Part shown: in pieces, positions 6,384 through 11,260 of the stretch | Numbering within the stretch: position 1 is the stretch's first letter | Layout of the letters: the number at the start of each line of letters is the position of its first letter | Origin: Sphingobium sp. | GTDB taxonomy: Bacteria > Pseudomonadota > Alphaproteobacteria > Sphingomonadales > Sphingomonadaceae | Length of the DNA stretch: 11,260 nucleotides | Direction of reading: 5' to 3' | Assembly (NCBI GenBank): GCA_030148625.1 | Contig: JASBTC010000346.1 | Location: 1 to 11,260, forward strand | Translations under genes and position numbers: made by a program | Notes under the pieces: model-generated | Databases searched by the model: none | What the model saw: only the letters and a program-made list of their open reading frames with translations | What the model was told of the DNA's origin: nothing

Positions 6384-6771
6384 GCGCGCCCCTCAGCCCG
6401 CTGGCCCAGCGCGCGGCCTGATCGCCCAGGTCGAGCGTCACCCGCCCGAACATCCGGTCCGACGTCTCGATGGTCAGCGTCCGGCGATCGAGCCGGCCGA
6501 AAAACGGCGGCTCGATCAGGCGCGACGCAAAATGATTGCCGTGCGCACGGATCAGCATGTGCCGTCCATCGGCATCCTTGAGCAATGCGGCATGGCCGGC
6601 ACGGTCAACCACCACATCGACCGGATCGAATCCGCAATGCGCTTCGTCCGCCAGGATGCGGGCATGCGCCGCGTCGGCGATACGAATATCCGCGCCAAGC
6701 CCAAGCAGGTGCGCGGCAAGCCCCAGGGCAAGCACCCCGACAAACGACCCGCCGAGCAGCAGCCAGTTCAT
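6376..6771 (-). CDS. Membrane-anchored protein of unknown function
   Basis: This is a 131-residue protein I do not recognise as a characterised family. It starts with one hydrophobic segment (about 3-26, WLLLGGSFVGVLALGLAAHLL), probably an uncleaved anchor, leaving a ~105-residue domain on one side of the membrane. That domain reads as alternating strands: VDVVVDRAGHAALLKDADGRHMLIRAHGNHFASRLI, then RLDRRTLTIETSDRMFGRVTLDLGD. The paired pattern and conserved-looking GxH and FG turns suggest a small beta-rich PH-like domain; this is inference. It overlaps its upstream neighbour by ATGA and its downstream neighbour, the desaturase, by 8 nt. It is therefore translated together with the desaturase and may be an accessory subunit of it. 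Composition matches the rest of the window, so it is a real gene rather than a spurious frame. Confidence 0.75.
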   Translation of the reverse strand: MNWLLLGGSFVGVLALGLAAHLLGLGADIRIADAAHARILADEAHCGFDPVDVVVDRAGHAALLKDADGRHMLIRAHGNHFASRLIEPPFFGRLDRRTLTIETSDRMFGRVTLDLGDQAARWASGLRGAHG

Positions 6772-7196
6772 GCGCGTGCCGAGAGCGCGTCCAGCATCGG
6801 GCGGATCGATCCCAGGTCATAGCCTGCGCCGGCCGCCGTTTCGGAAAGCGTATCGGGCGAACCGCCACGCTGGGCCGAGGCCAGTGCCCAGAGATAGGTC
6901 GAACGCGTGCCCGAGCGGCAATAGGCCAGCACCGGTCCGCCCGCCGCGTCGAGCGCGGCATTCATCTCGTCGAGCTGATTGGCCGAGAAGCCTGCATGCG
7001 TGACGGGAATCGCGCGATAGGCAAGGCCCGCGGCCTTCGCCGCAGCCTCGATCTCGTCGCCGGTCGGCTGCCCCTCTTCCTCACCCTCGGGGCGGTTGTT
7101 GATGATCATCGTCACGCCCTGCGCGGCGGCGGCGGCCACCTGGTCCGGAGTGATCTGGGGCGACACGGCGATCGTGTCATCGAGCCTTCGGAACAT
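6768..7196 (-). CDS. DUF442 / TIGR01244 family phosphatase- or sulfurtransferase-like protein
   Basis: This is a 142-residue protein of the TIGR01244/DUF442 family, a dual-specificity-phosphatase-like fold with a rhodanese-type active loop. The start MFRRLDDTIAVSPQIT is the family's usual opening. The catalytic loop is YCRSGTRS, with the nucleophilic Cys93 and Arg98 in a CX4R arrangement typical of persulfide-handling rhodaneses; true tyrosine phosphatases have CX5R. Related domains are fused to ETHE1-like sulfur dioxygenases or beta-lactamase-fold proteins in other bacteria. Two ATGs lie back to back (7199 and 7196), with GGAG 3 and 6 nt before them respectively. I prefer 7196 by spacing and family start, but 7199 is nearly equal, and the ATG at 7235 lies upstream of that ribosome site. 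It is the first gene of the four-gene operon. Activity is untested. Confidence 0.88.
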   Translation of the reverse strand: MFRRLDDTIAVSPQITPDQVAAAAAQGVTMIINNRPEGEEEGQPTGDEIEAAAKAAGLAYRAIPVTHAGFSANQLDEMNAALDAAGGPVLAYCRSGTRSTYLWALASAQRGGSPDTLSETAAGAGYDLGSIRPMLDALSARA

Positions 7197-7307
7197 CATA
7201 TACTCCACCACGATTGGACGCTTCGCGAATGTCATAGCGCGCGAGATCGGATCGCGAAACGCTCGTTGCGGCGATGGGCCATGATCGCGGGCAAGTCCGC
7301 TCGGGGC

Positions 7308-8201
7308 CTATAGCGCCGCCTCGGTCGCGGGCGGTATGATCGTCTTGCGCCGCGCCGCCCACAGGCACCCTGCCACGATCATCAGCGCGCCGATGACGGT
7401 CATCGCCGATACGGTTTCGCCGAACACCCACCAGCCGAGCAGCGACGCCCAGATGAAGGCGGTATATTCGACGGGCAGGAGGTAGCTGGCCTCCGCCCGG
7501 GCATAGGCCCAGGACAGCAGCATGATCGAAATGAAGGCGAAGACCGCGCAGACGATCAGGCGCGGCACCTGCGTCTCATCCGGCAGCACCGTCCACCACG
7601 GCGCCGCCGGCGCGTAGATGCCAAGCGCGACGATGTTGAAGAACAAGGCGACTTCGAAGGGATCGGCGACCTGCGACTGGCGTCGAGCGATGATCAGGCT
7701 GAACGCATAGAGCACCGCGCCGATCAGGACGGCGATCGCGCCGCGAAACGCCTCCGGCCCCATATCCGCCCGCGCCTGCCCCACCAGGATCACCAGCACG
7801 CCCAGAAATGCGAGCGCCGACGCGGCGATCGCAGACCGATCCACGCGTTCCTTGAGGATGACCGCGGCGAGGTACAAGGCGATCAGCGGCGCGATGAAGC
7901 TCAGCGCCACGCCCTGCGCGATCGGCATGCGGGCGAGCCCCCAGAAGAACAGCAGCACCGACAGCCCGGCGGTCAGCCCACGCCAGAAATGCAGGATCAG
8001 CACCGGCCGGTCCGGCCAGCGGCGGCGTCCGACGAAGAATACGACCCCACCGATGATCAGCCCGAAGATCGAGCGCCACAGCATCGCGCTATAGGCGCCC
8101 ATTTCGATCGACAGCCCCTTCATGAGCGCGTCCATCGCCGAGAACACCGCGATCCCGAGCATGGCGACGGCAAAGGCGGCGGCACCGCCCGCGGGCTTCA
8201 T
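7308..8201 (-). CDS. EamA-family (drug/metabolite transporter superfamily) permease
   Basis: This is a 297-residue inner-membrane protein with about ten hydrophobic helices (roughly 8-28, 36-57, 70-91, 94-114, 122-141, 151-172, 177-199, 209-231, 237-255, 259-282). They form two EamA repeats, the classic layout of DMT-superfamily exporters such as RhaT/YdcZ relatives. Each half ends near the typical conserved turn: APLIALYLAAVILKERV in the first, and EYTAFIWASLLGWWVFGE in the second, where the final Glu after the helix is the family signature. Substrate is not deducible. The ATG at 8201 shares ATGA with the acetyltransferase stop, so it is translated as the third gene after ispG. Upstream extension to 8477 would be antisense-free but lies inside the acetyltransferase gene and is rejected. 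The gene ends TAG at 7308-7310 without an obvious terminator. Confidence 0.9.
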   Translation of the reverse strand: MKPAGGAAAFAVAMLGIAVFSAMDALMKGLSIEMGAYSAMLWRSIFGLIIGGVVFFVGRRRWPDRPVLILHFWRGLTAGLSVLLFFWGLARMPIAQGVALSFIAPLIALYLAAVILKERVDRSAIAASALAFLGVLVILVGQARADMGPEAFRGAIAVLIGAVLYAFSLIIARRQSQVADPFEVALFFNIVALGIYAPAAPWWTVLPDETQVPRLIVCAVFAFISIMLLSWAYARAEASYLLPVEYTAFIWASLLGWWVFGETVSAMTVIGALMIVAGCLWAARRKTIIPPATEAAL

Positions 8202-8677
8202 TCCCCGGCAAGCCGATCGAGTGCCTCGCCTTCGAGCCGCCAGATTTCCCATCCGGTCGTGCGCTGTCCGCCGATATGGCTGTAGAAGCGCTTGGCGTTG
8301 TCGTTCCAGTCGAGCACCGCCCAGTCCATCCGGCCGCAATCGCGCGCCTTGGCTTCCGTCGCCAGCGCCTTGAACAGGGCGAGGCCGGCCCCCGATCCAC
8401 GCGCGATCTCTTCGACGAACAGATCCTCCAGATAGAGCGTCGGCTTGCCCGTCCAGGTTGAATAGGTGAGGAACCACAAGGCCAGCCCGACGACCTTGCC
8501 GTCGATCTCCGCCAGATGCGCCCAGACGCGCGGCACGTCGCCGAACAGCGTCTCGCGCAGCGACGCCACCGTCGCCTTCACCGCGTCGGGCTCTCGCTCG
8601 TAATCCGCGAGCGCCTGGACCAGGCGCAATATCTCGGCTTCATCGCCCGGGCGGGCGGTGCGGATGGCGAGCGTCAT
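8198..8677 (-). CDS. GNAT acetyltransferase, SSAT (diamine/thialysine acetyltransferase)-like
   Basis: This is a 159-residue single-domain GNAT acetyltransferase that would transfer acetyl from acetyl-CoA to an amine. The acetyl-CoA-binding motif A is [20 protein letters not shown] (86-105) with the RGSGAG phosphate loop, and motif B is [14 protein letters not shown] (124-137). The run [17 protein letters not shown] (72-88) strongly resembles the spermidine/spermine N1-acetyltransferase family (YDPWIGK...LEDFFV in the mammalian enzyme), as does [13 protein letters not shown] small-amine substrate, such as a polyamine, thialysine or related amino acid, is therefore the best guess. The ATG at 8677 shares four bases (ATGA) with the ispG stop, and the stop overlaps the EamA start in the same way. 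It could export-link or detoxify a metabolite together with the EamA permease, but that is inference. Confidence 0.88.
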   Translation of the reverse strand: MTLAIRTARPGDEAEILRLVQALADYEREPDAVKATVASLRETLFGDVPRVWAHLAEIDGKVVGLALWFLTYSTWTGKPTLYLEDLFVEEIARGSGAGLALFKALATEAKARDCGRMDWAVLDWNDNAKRFYSHIGGQRTTGWEIWRLEGEALDRLAGE

Positions 8678-9798
8678 TCCGCGGCCACCGGCGTGTCGAT
8701 ACTTTCGGCTTCGATCTCGGCCGCCTTGGCCTCCACCAGCCTGACGATATGTTCGATCATGTCGGCGTCCTGGACGTGATGGTCGGTAACGCCCGACAGA
8801 TAGACCATATGCTTGCCATTGCCACCGCCGGTGATGCCGATATCGGTCTCGCGCGCTTCGCCCGGACCGTTGACGACGCAACCGAGCACCGAAAGCGACA
8901 ATGGCGTGTTGATATGCTTGAGCCGCTCCTCGAGCGCCTGGACGGTGCGGATCACGTCGAAGCCCTGGCGTGCGCAGCTGGGGCAGGAGACGACACGGAC
9001 GCCGCGCGTGCGGATGCCGAGCGATTTCAGGATTTCGTAGCCGACGCGCACTTCTTCCTCAGGCTCGGCGGATAGCGAGACCCGGATCGTGTCGCCGATA
9101 CCCGCCCAGAGCAGATTACCGATGCCGATCGCCGATTTGACGGTGCCGCCGATCAGCCCGCCGGCCTCGGTGATGCCCAGGTGCAGCGGGCAATCCACCG
9201 CTTCGGCAAGCCCCATATAGGCGGAGACGGCGAGGAAAACGTCCGACGCCTTCACCGCCACCTTGAATTCGTGGAAGTCGCGATCCTGGAGCAGCTTGAT
9301 ATGGTCGAGCGCGCTTTCGACCAGCGCCTCCGGGCAGGGCTCGCCATATTTCTCGAGCAGGTCACGCTCCAGGCTGCCGGCATTGACGCCGATGCGGATC
9401 GCGCAGCCATTGGCGCGCGCGGCATTGACCACTTCGTTCACGCGATCGGCGCTGCCGATATTGCCCGGATTGATGCGCAGGCATGCAGCACCGGCATCGG
9501 CCGCCTCCAACGCGCGCTTATAGTGGAAATGGATGTCGGCGACGATCGGCACGCGCGCCGCACGGACGATCTCCTTGAGCGCCGCGGTCGACTCGACGTC
9601 GGGACAGGAGACACGGATGATGTCGACGCCCGCCTCCTCGCAACGGCGGATCTGGTCGATCGTCGCCTTCGCATCGCTGGTCAGCGTGTTGGTCATCGTC
9701 TGTACGGTGACCGGCGCATCGCCGCCGACGGGCACATTGCCGACCATGATCTGGCGGGATTGGCGGCGCGCGATATCGCGCCAGGGACGGACCGACAT
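8674..9798 (-). CDS. ispG: IspG, (E)-4-hydroxy-3-methylbut-2-enyl-diphosphate synthase
   Basis: This is a 374-residue IspG (GcpE), the penultimate MEP-pathway enzyme, which reductively opens 2-C-methyl-D-erythritol 2,4-cyclodiphosphate to HMBPP. The N-terminal TIM barrel begins at [15 protein letters not shown] and includes VADIHFHY and LRINPGNIG. The C-terminal iron-sulfur domain holds the [4Fe-4S] ligands Cys272 and Cys275 ([13 protein letters not shown]), Cys307 and Glu314 ([11 protein letters not shown]), equivalent to E. coli Cys270, Cys273, Cys305 and Glu312. Length is close to the E. coli protein (372), with a short extra tail ending TPVAAE. The ATG at 9798 follows a weak GAAGAG ribosome site 6 nt away. 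It is cytosolic and essential in organisms lacking the mevalonate pathway. It leads a three-gene run and is divergent from the acyltransferase gene across 44 bp. Confidence 0.97.
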   Translation of the reverse strand: MSVRPWRDIARRQSRQIMVGNVPVGGDAPVTVQTMTNTLTSDAKATIDQIRRCEEAGVDIIRVSCPDVESTAALKEIVRAARVPIVADIHFHYKRALEAADAGAACLRINPGNIGSADRVNEVVNAARANGCAIRIGVNAGSLERDLLEKYGEPCPEALVESALDHIKLLQDRDFHEFKVAVKASDVFLAVSAYMGLAEAVDCPLHLGITEAGGLIGGTVKSAIGIGNLLWAGIGDTIRVSLSAEPEEEVRVGYEILKSLGIRTRGVRVVSCPSCARQGFDVIRTVQALEERLKHINTPLSLSVLGCVVNGPGEARETDIGITGGGNGKHMVYLSGVTDHHVQDADMIEHIVRLVEAKAAEIEAESIDTPVAAE

Positions 9799-9842
9799 GT
9801 TTTACTCTTCAGTTAGGAGGCAATGCCCTATAGCGCGCTTGA
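9799..9842. promoter_or_regulatory. 44-bp divergent spacer with overlapping start signals
   Basis: This holds the ispG leader on the minus strand and, on the plus strand, a consensus AGGAGG (9815-9820) before a 7-codon frame. CTATAG at 9828-9833 is palindromic and could serve as a -10 element in either direction. No good -35 is seen at the right distance on either strand. The promoters probably lie partly inside the neighbouring genes. Confidence 0.4.
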
Positions 9843-9846
9843 ATGA
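9823..9846 (+). CDS. Possible 7-codon leader frame (MPYSALE) coupled to the acyltransferase
   Basis: ATG at 9823, 2 nt after AGGAGG, reads MPYSALE and ends at TGA 9844-9846, which overlaps the acyltransferase ATG as ATGA. The acyltransferase has no ribosome site of its own and has in-frame stops at 9831 and 9840, so its start cannot lie further upstream. The short frame would deliver ribosomes to it. The 2-nt spacing is shorter than ideal, so translation is uncertain. Confidence 0.4.
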   Translation: MPYSALE

Positions 9847-11027
9847 CGACCGGTAGTGAAGTTCCTGTGCAGCCAAGCGTTCCCGTGCCCAGGCATTATG
9901 GTCTGGACTGGCTGCGAATCGGCGCGTTCCTGCTGCTGATGTTCTATCATGCCGGCATGGTCTTCGTGACCGGGGACTGGATCGTGAAGACGGCGCAGCC
10001 GATCCAGTGGCTCGCCTATCCGATGCTGTTCGTCACGCCCTGGCGGCTGACGGTGCTGTTCATCGTCTCGGGCTATGCCGCGCGCGCGCTGCTCGGCAAG
10101 CTGAAGACCACCGGCCTGTTCGCGCGTGAGCGGACTAAAAGGCTGATCATCCCGCTGCTGTTCGCGATGGCGGTGATCATTCCGCCGCAAAGCTGGGTCA
10201 ATCTGCGCTTCAACCACGGCTATACCCGGAGTTTCAGCCATTTCATGACGAACGACTGGCTGATCTTCGGCCAATATGACCATGTCACCCTGCCGGGCTG
10301 GGAACATCTCTGGTTCGTTTTCTACCTGTGGCTCTTCACCATGGCCCTGACCGCCGGCCTGGTCCTGTTGCGCGCGGAGACCCGCGCCAGGATCGCCGGC
10401 ATGTTCGAATCGCTCGGCACGGGATATCGCCTGCTCTGGGTGCCGCTGGTCTATTTCGTCCCCGTGCGCGTCGCGATCACATTCACCACCGGCGAATCAC
10501 ACGGCCTGTTCAACGACTGGCTGACCGACCTCATCCATTTCCCGGCCTTCCTGTTCGGTTTCGGCCTCGCCGGCACGGCCGCGCTCTGGCCCGCGATCCG
10601 CCGGGTCTGGCGCCCGGCGCTCATCCTCGCGCTTGCGAGCTTCGTGGTGCTGGTGGCGGTCGAGATCGCCTATCCGGGCAAGATGACGCCGCCGCACGGA
10701 ACGATGGCCGCGAACCGTGCGGCGCTGGCCTGCATGATGTGGGGCATGGCGCTGGTCATGCTGCACGCCGCGACCGCCTTGCTCAATCACGACCATCGCT
10801 GGCGCGCGACGCTCAGCGTCGCGATCTTCCCCTTCTACATCATCCACCAGACCGCGATCGTCCTGATCGCCTGGTGGCTGCTCCCGCTCGCTCTCACGCC
10901 CCTGGCCGAAGCGGCGATCATCATCGCCGGCACCACCGCGAGCTGCGTCCTGTTCTACGTCCTGGGTGGCCGGCTGGCCTGGCTGCGTCCGCTGATCGGA
11001 CTGGGGCGGGTTCCCAAGGCATCGTAA
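9843..11027 (+). CDS. Acyltransferase 3 family membrane protein (OpgC/OafA-like)
   Basis: This is a 394-residue polytopic inner-membrane O-acyltransferase of the acyltransferase 3 family (PF01757), which moves acyl groups onto sugars or other periplasmic glycans. Typical features are the opening YGLDWLRIGAFLLLMFYHAGM with Asp22, Arg25 and His36 (the likely catalytic His), the FIVSGYAARALL block at 73-84, and the cytoplasmic basic run ARERTKRLIIPLLF at 94-107. Also typical is LPGWEHLWFVFYLW at 150-163. About ten hydrophobic helices follow through to the end. The LDWLR start and overall arrangement recall glucan biosynthesis protein C (OpgC/MdoC). No opgGH partner is present, so the acceptor is unknown. 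The start at 9843 is forced by in-frame stops just upstream. The gene stands alone on this strand and ends in a strong hairpin. Confidence 0.88.
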   Translation: MTTGSEVPVQPSVPVPRHYGLDWLRIGAFLLLMFYHAGMVFVTGDWIVKTAQPIQWLAYPMLFVTPWRLTVLFIVSGYAARALLGKLKTTGLFARERTKRLIIPLLFAMAVIIPPQSWVNLRFNHGYTRSFSHFMTNDWLIFGQYDHVTLPGWEHLWFVFYLWLFTMALTAGLVLLRAETRARIAGMFESLGTGYRLLWVPLVYFVPVRVAITFTTGESHGLFNDWLTDLIHFPAFLFGFGLAGTAALWPAIRRVWRPALILALASFVVLVAVEIAYPGKMTPPHGTMAANRAALACMMWGMALVMLHAATALLNHDHRWRATLSVAIFPFYIIHQTAIVLIAWWLLPLALTPLAEAAIIIAGTTASCVLFYVLGGRLAWLRPLIGLGRVPKAS

Positions 11028-11066
11028 CGCCATCGGCGGAAACGCGTAGCGCTTCCGCCGATGGCG
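11028..11066 (+). terminator. Strong hairpin directly after the acyltransferase stop
   Basis: A perfect 14-bp stem, CGCCATCGGCGGAA with TTCCGCCGATGGCG, starts at the base after the TAA. After one A-C mismatch, three more pairs (CGC/GCG) close around a GTA loop. No T-run follows, so it may act as a Rho-assisted terminator or a 3' stability hairpin. Confidence 0.7.
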
Positions 11067-11109
11067 ATCAGGCTCTTAGAATTTAATCCACCTGTGTCGC
11101 GCGCCTAGA

Positions 11110-11199
11110 TTGTCATTCCCGCGAAAGCGGGAATCCAGCTTTTCCGTGAAGCATCAGAAAGAAGAAGAAGCGGGATTCCCGCTTTCGCGGGAATGACAA
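11110..11199. repeat. REPIN-like element: two inverted 27-bp REP units
   Basis: A 27-bp unit at 11110-11136 is repeated as an exact reverse complement at 11173-11199, with a 36-bp spacer. Each unit contains an 8-bp hairpin ATTCCCGC / GCGGGAAT closed by a GAAA (or TTTC) loop. The GTCATTCCCGC-GAAA-GCGGGAAT core is a widespread proteobacterial palindromic repeat type. Two inverted copies with a short spacer make a REPIN, the form moved by REP-associated tyrosine transposases; none is in the window. GCTT/AAGC in the spacer edges extends the cruciform. Confidence 0.9.
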
Positions 11200-11206
11200 G
11201 ATGAGT

Positions 11207-11222
11207 TGATCCAGTTGGATCA
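11207..11222. promoter_or_regulatory. Operator-like palindrome TGATCCA-GT-TGGATCA
   Basis: A perfect 7-bp inverted repeat with a 2-nt centre lies in an AT-richer stretch near the window edge. It is followed by GCTCCAGG, and GATCAGGCTC also occurs at 11066-11075. It could be a transcription factor site for a gene beyond the window, or part of a repeat. No regulator can be named. Confidence 0.3.
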
Positions 11223-11260
11223 GGCTCCAGGCAACAAATCATTACAATCACGATCGGATC

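Noticed and set aside
5646..6581. Plus-strand open frame (311 codons) opposite the desaturase and the 131-residue protein gene
   Set aside because: The minus strand encodes full histidine motifs; this product is compositionally biased and runs across a gene junction.
7222..7258. TTCGCGA...TCGCGAA inverted repeat upstream of the DUF442 gene
   Set aside because: Seven-base CG-rich halves with a 23-nt gap are expected by chance here; TTCGCGAA is itself a common palindrome.
6585..7313. Plus-strand open frame (242 codons) opposite the DUF442 gene
   Set aside because: Arg-rich shadow of a recognisable gene on the other strand, with no ribosome site.
9181..9816. Plus-strand open frame (211 codons) opposite ispG
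   Set aside because: IspG is unambiguous on the minus strand; this frame is a shadow without recognisable domains.
11110..11199. CRISPR array or insertion sequence ends
   Set aside because: There are only two units, in inverted rather than direct orientation, with a 36-bp spacer and no cas or transposase gene.

Overview
The window looks like ordinary chromosome from a GC-rich alphaproteobacterium, most likely a member of the Sphingomonadales. This placement is an inference from protein character, GC-rich codon use and gene content. The support includes a cleaved, Ala-rich AmtB, a sterol-desaturase/barstar operon, the MEP-pathway enzyme IspG, and GTCATTCCCGC-type palindromic repeats. No phage, insertion sequence, CRISPR array, rRNA or tRNA was found. 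Coding density is high, and most genes are packed with ATGA, GTGA or ATGGCTGA overlaps.

Layout. (1) 1-1282, plus strand: the 3' end of tldD, a DUF924 gene overlapping it, and a small DUF2007 gene. (2) 1305-3374, plus strand: a textbook sigma-54 promoter, glnK and amtB, closed by two successive hairpins, the second a strong intrinsic terminator. This is a nitrogen-limitation ammonium sensing and uptake operon. (3) 3504-5164, minus strand: a GMC-family flavoprotein dehydrogenase, with a terminator-like hairpin at its stop codon and a LiuR-like palindrome just upstream of its start. (4) 5189-7199, minus strand: a four-gene overlapping operon encoding a DUF442 phosphatase/sulfurtransferase-like protein, a small membrane-anchored protein of unknown function, a sterol desaturase/fatty acid hydroxylase-like membrane protein, and a barstar-like protein. 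(5) 7308-9798, minus strand: ispG, an SSAT-like GNAT acetyltransferase and an EamA transporter, each joined to the next by a 4-nt ATGA overlap. (6) 9843-11027, plus strand: a membrane acyltransferase (acyltransferase 3 family), divergent from ispG across only 44 bp and ending in a 14-bp perfect hairpin. (7) 11028-11260: non-coding, with a REPIN-like 27-bp inverted repeat pair and a short operator-like palindrome.

How the genes work together. GlnK and AmtB form the known PII/transporter pair: under nitrogen limitation NtrC with sigma-54 should switch them on, and unmodified GlnK should plug AmtB when nitrogen returns. IspG supplies isoprenoid precursors, and its coupling to an acetyltransferase and an exporter is unexplained. 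The DUF442/desaturase/barstar operon mixes lipid-type membrane chemistry with an RNase-inhibitor fold. It is the least understood part of the window, although probably conserved housekeeping rather than a new defence system. I see no clear evidence for a dramatic undescribed system; the best leads are the LiuR-like operator, the orphan barstar in a desaturase operon, and the short start-coupled leader frame before the acyltransferase.
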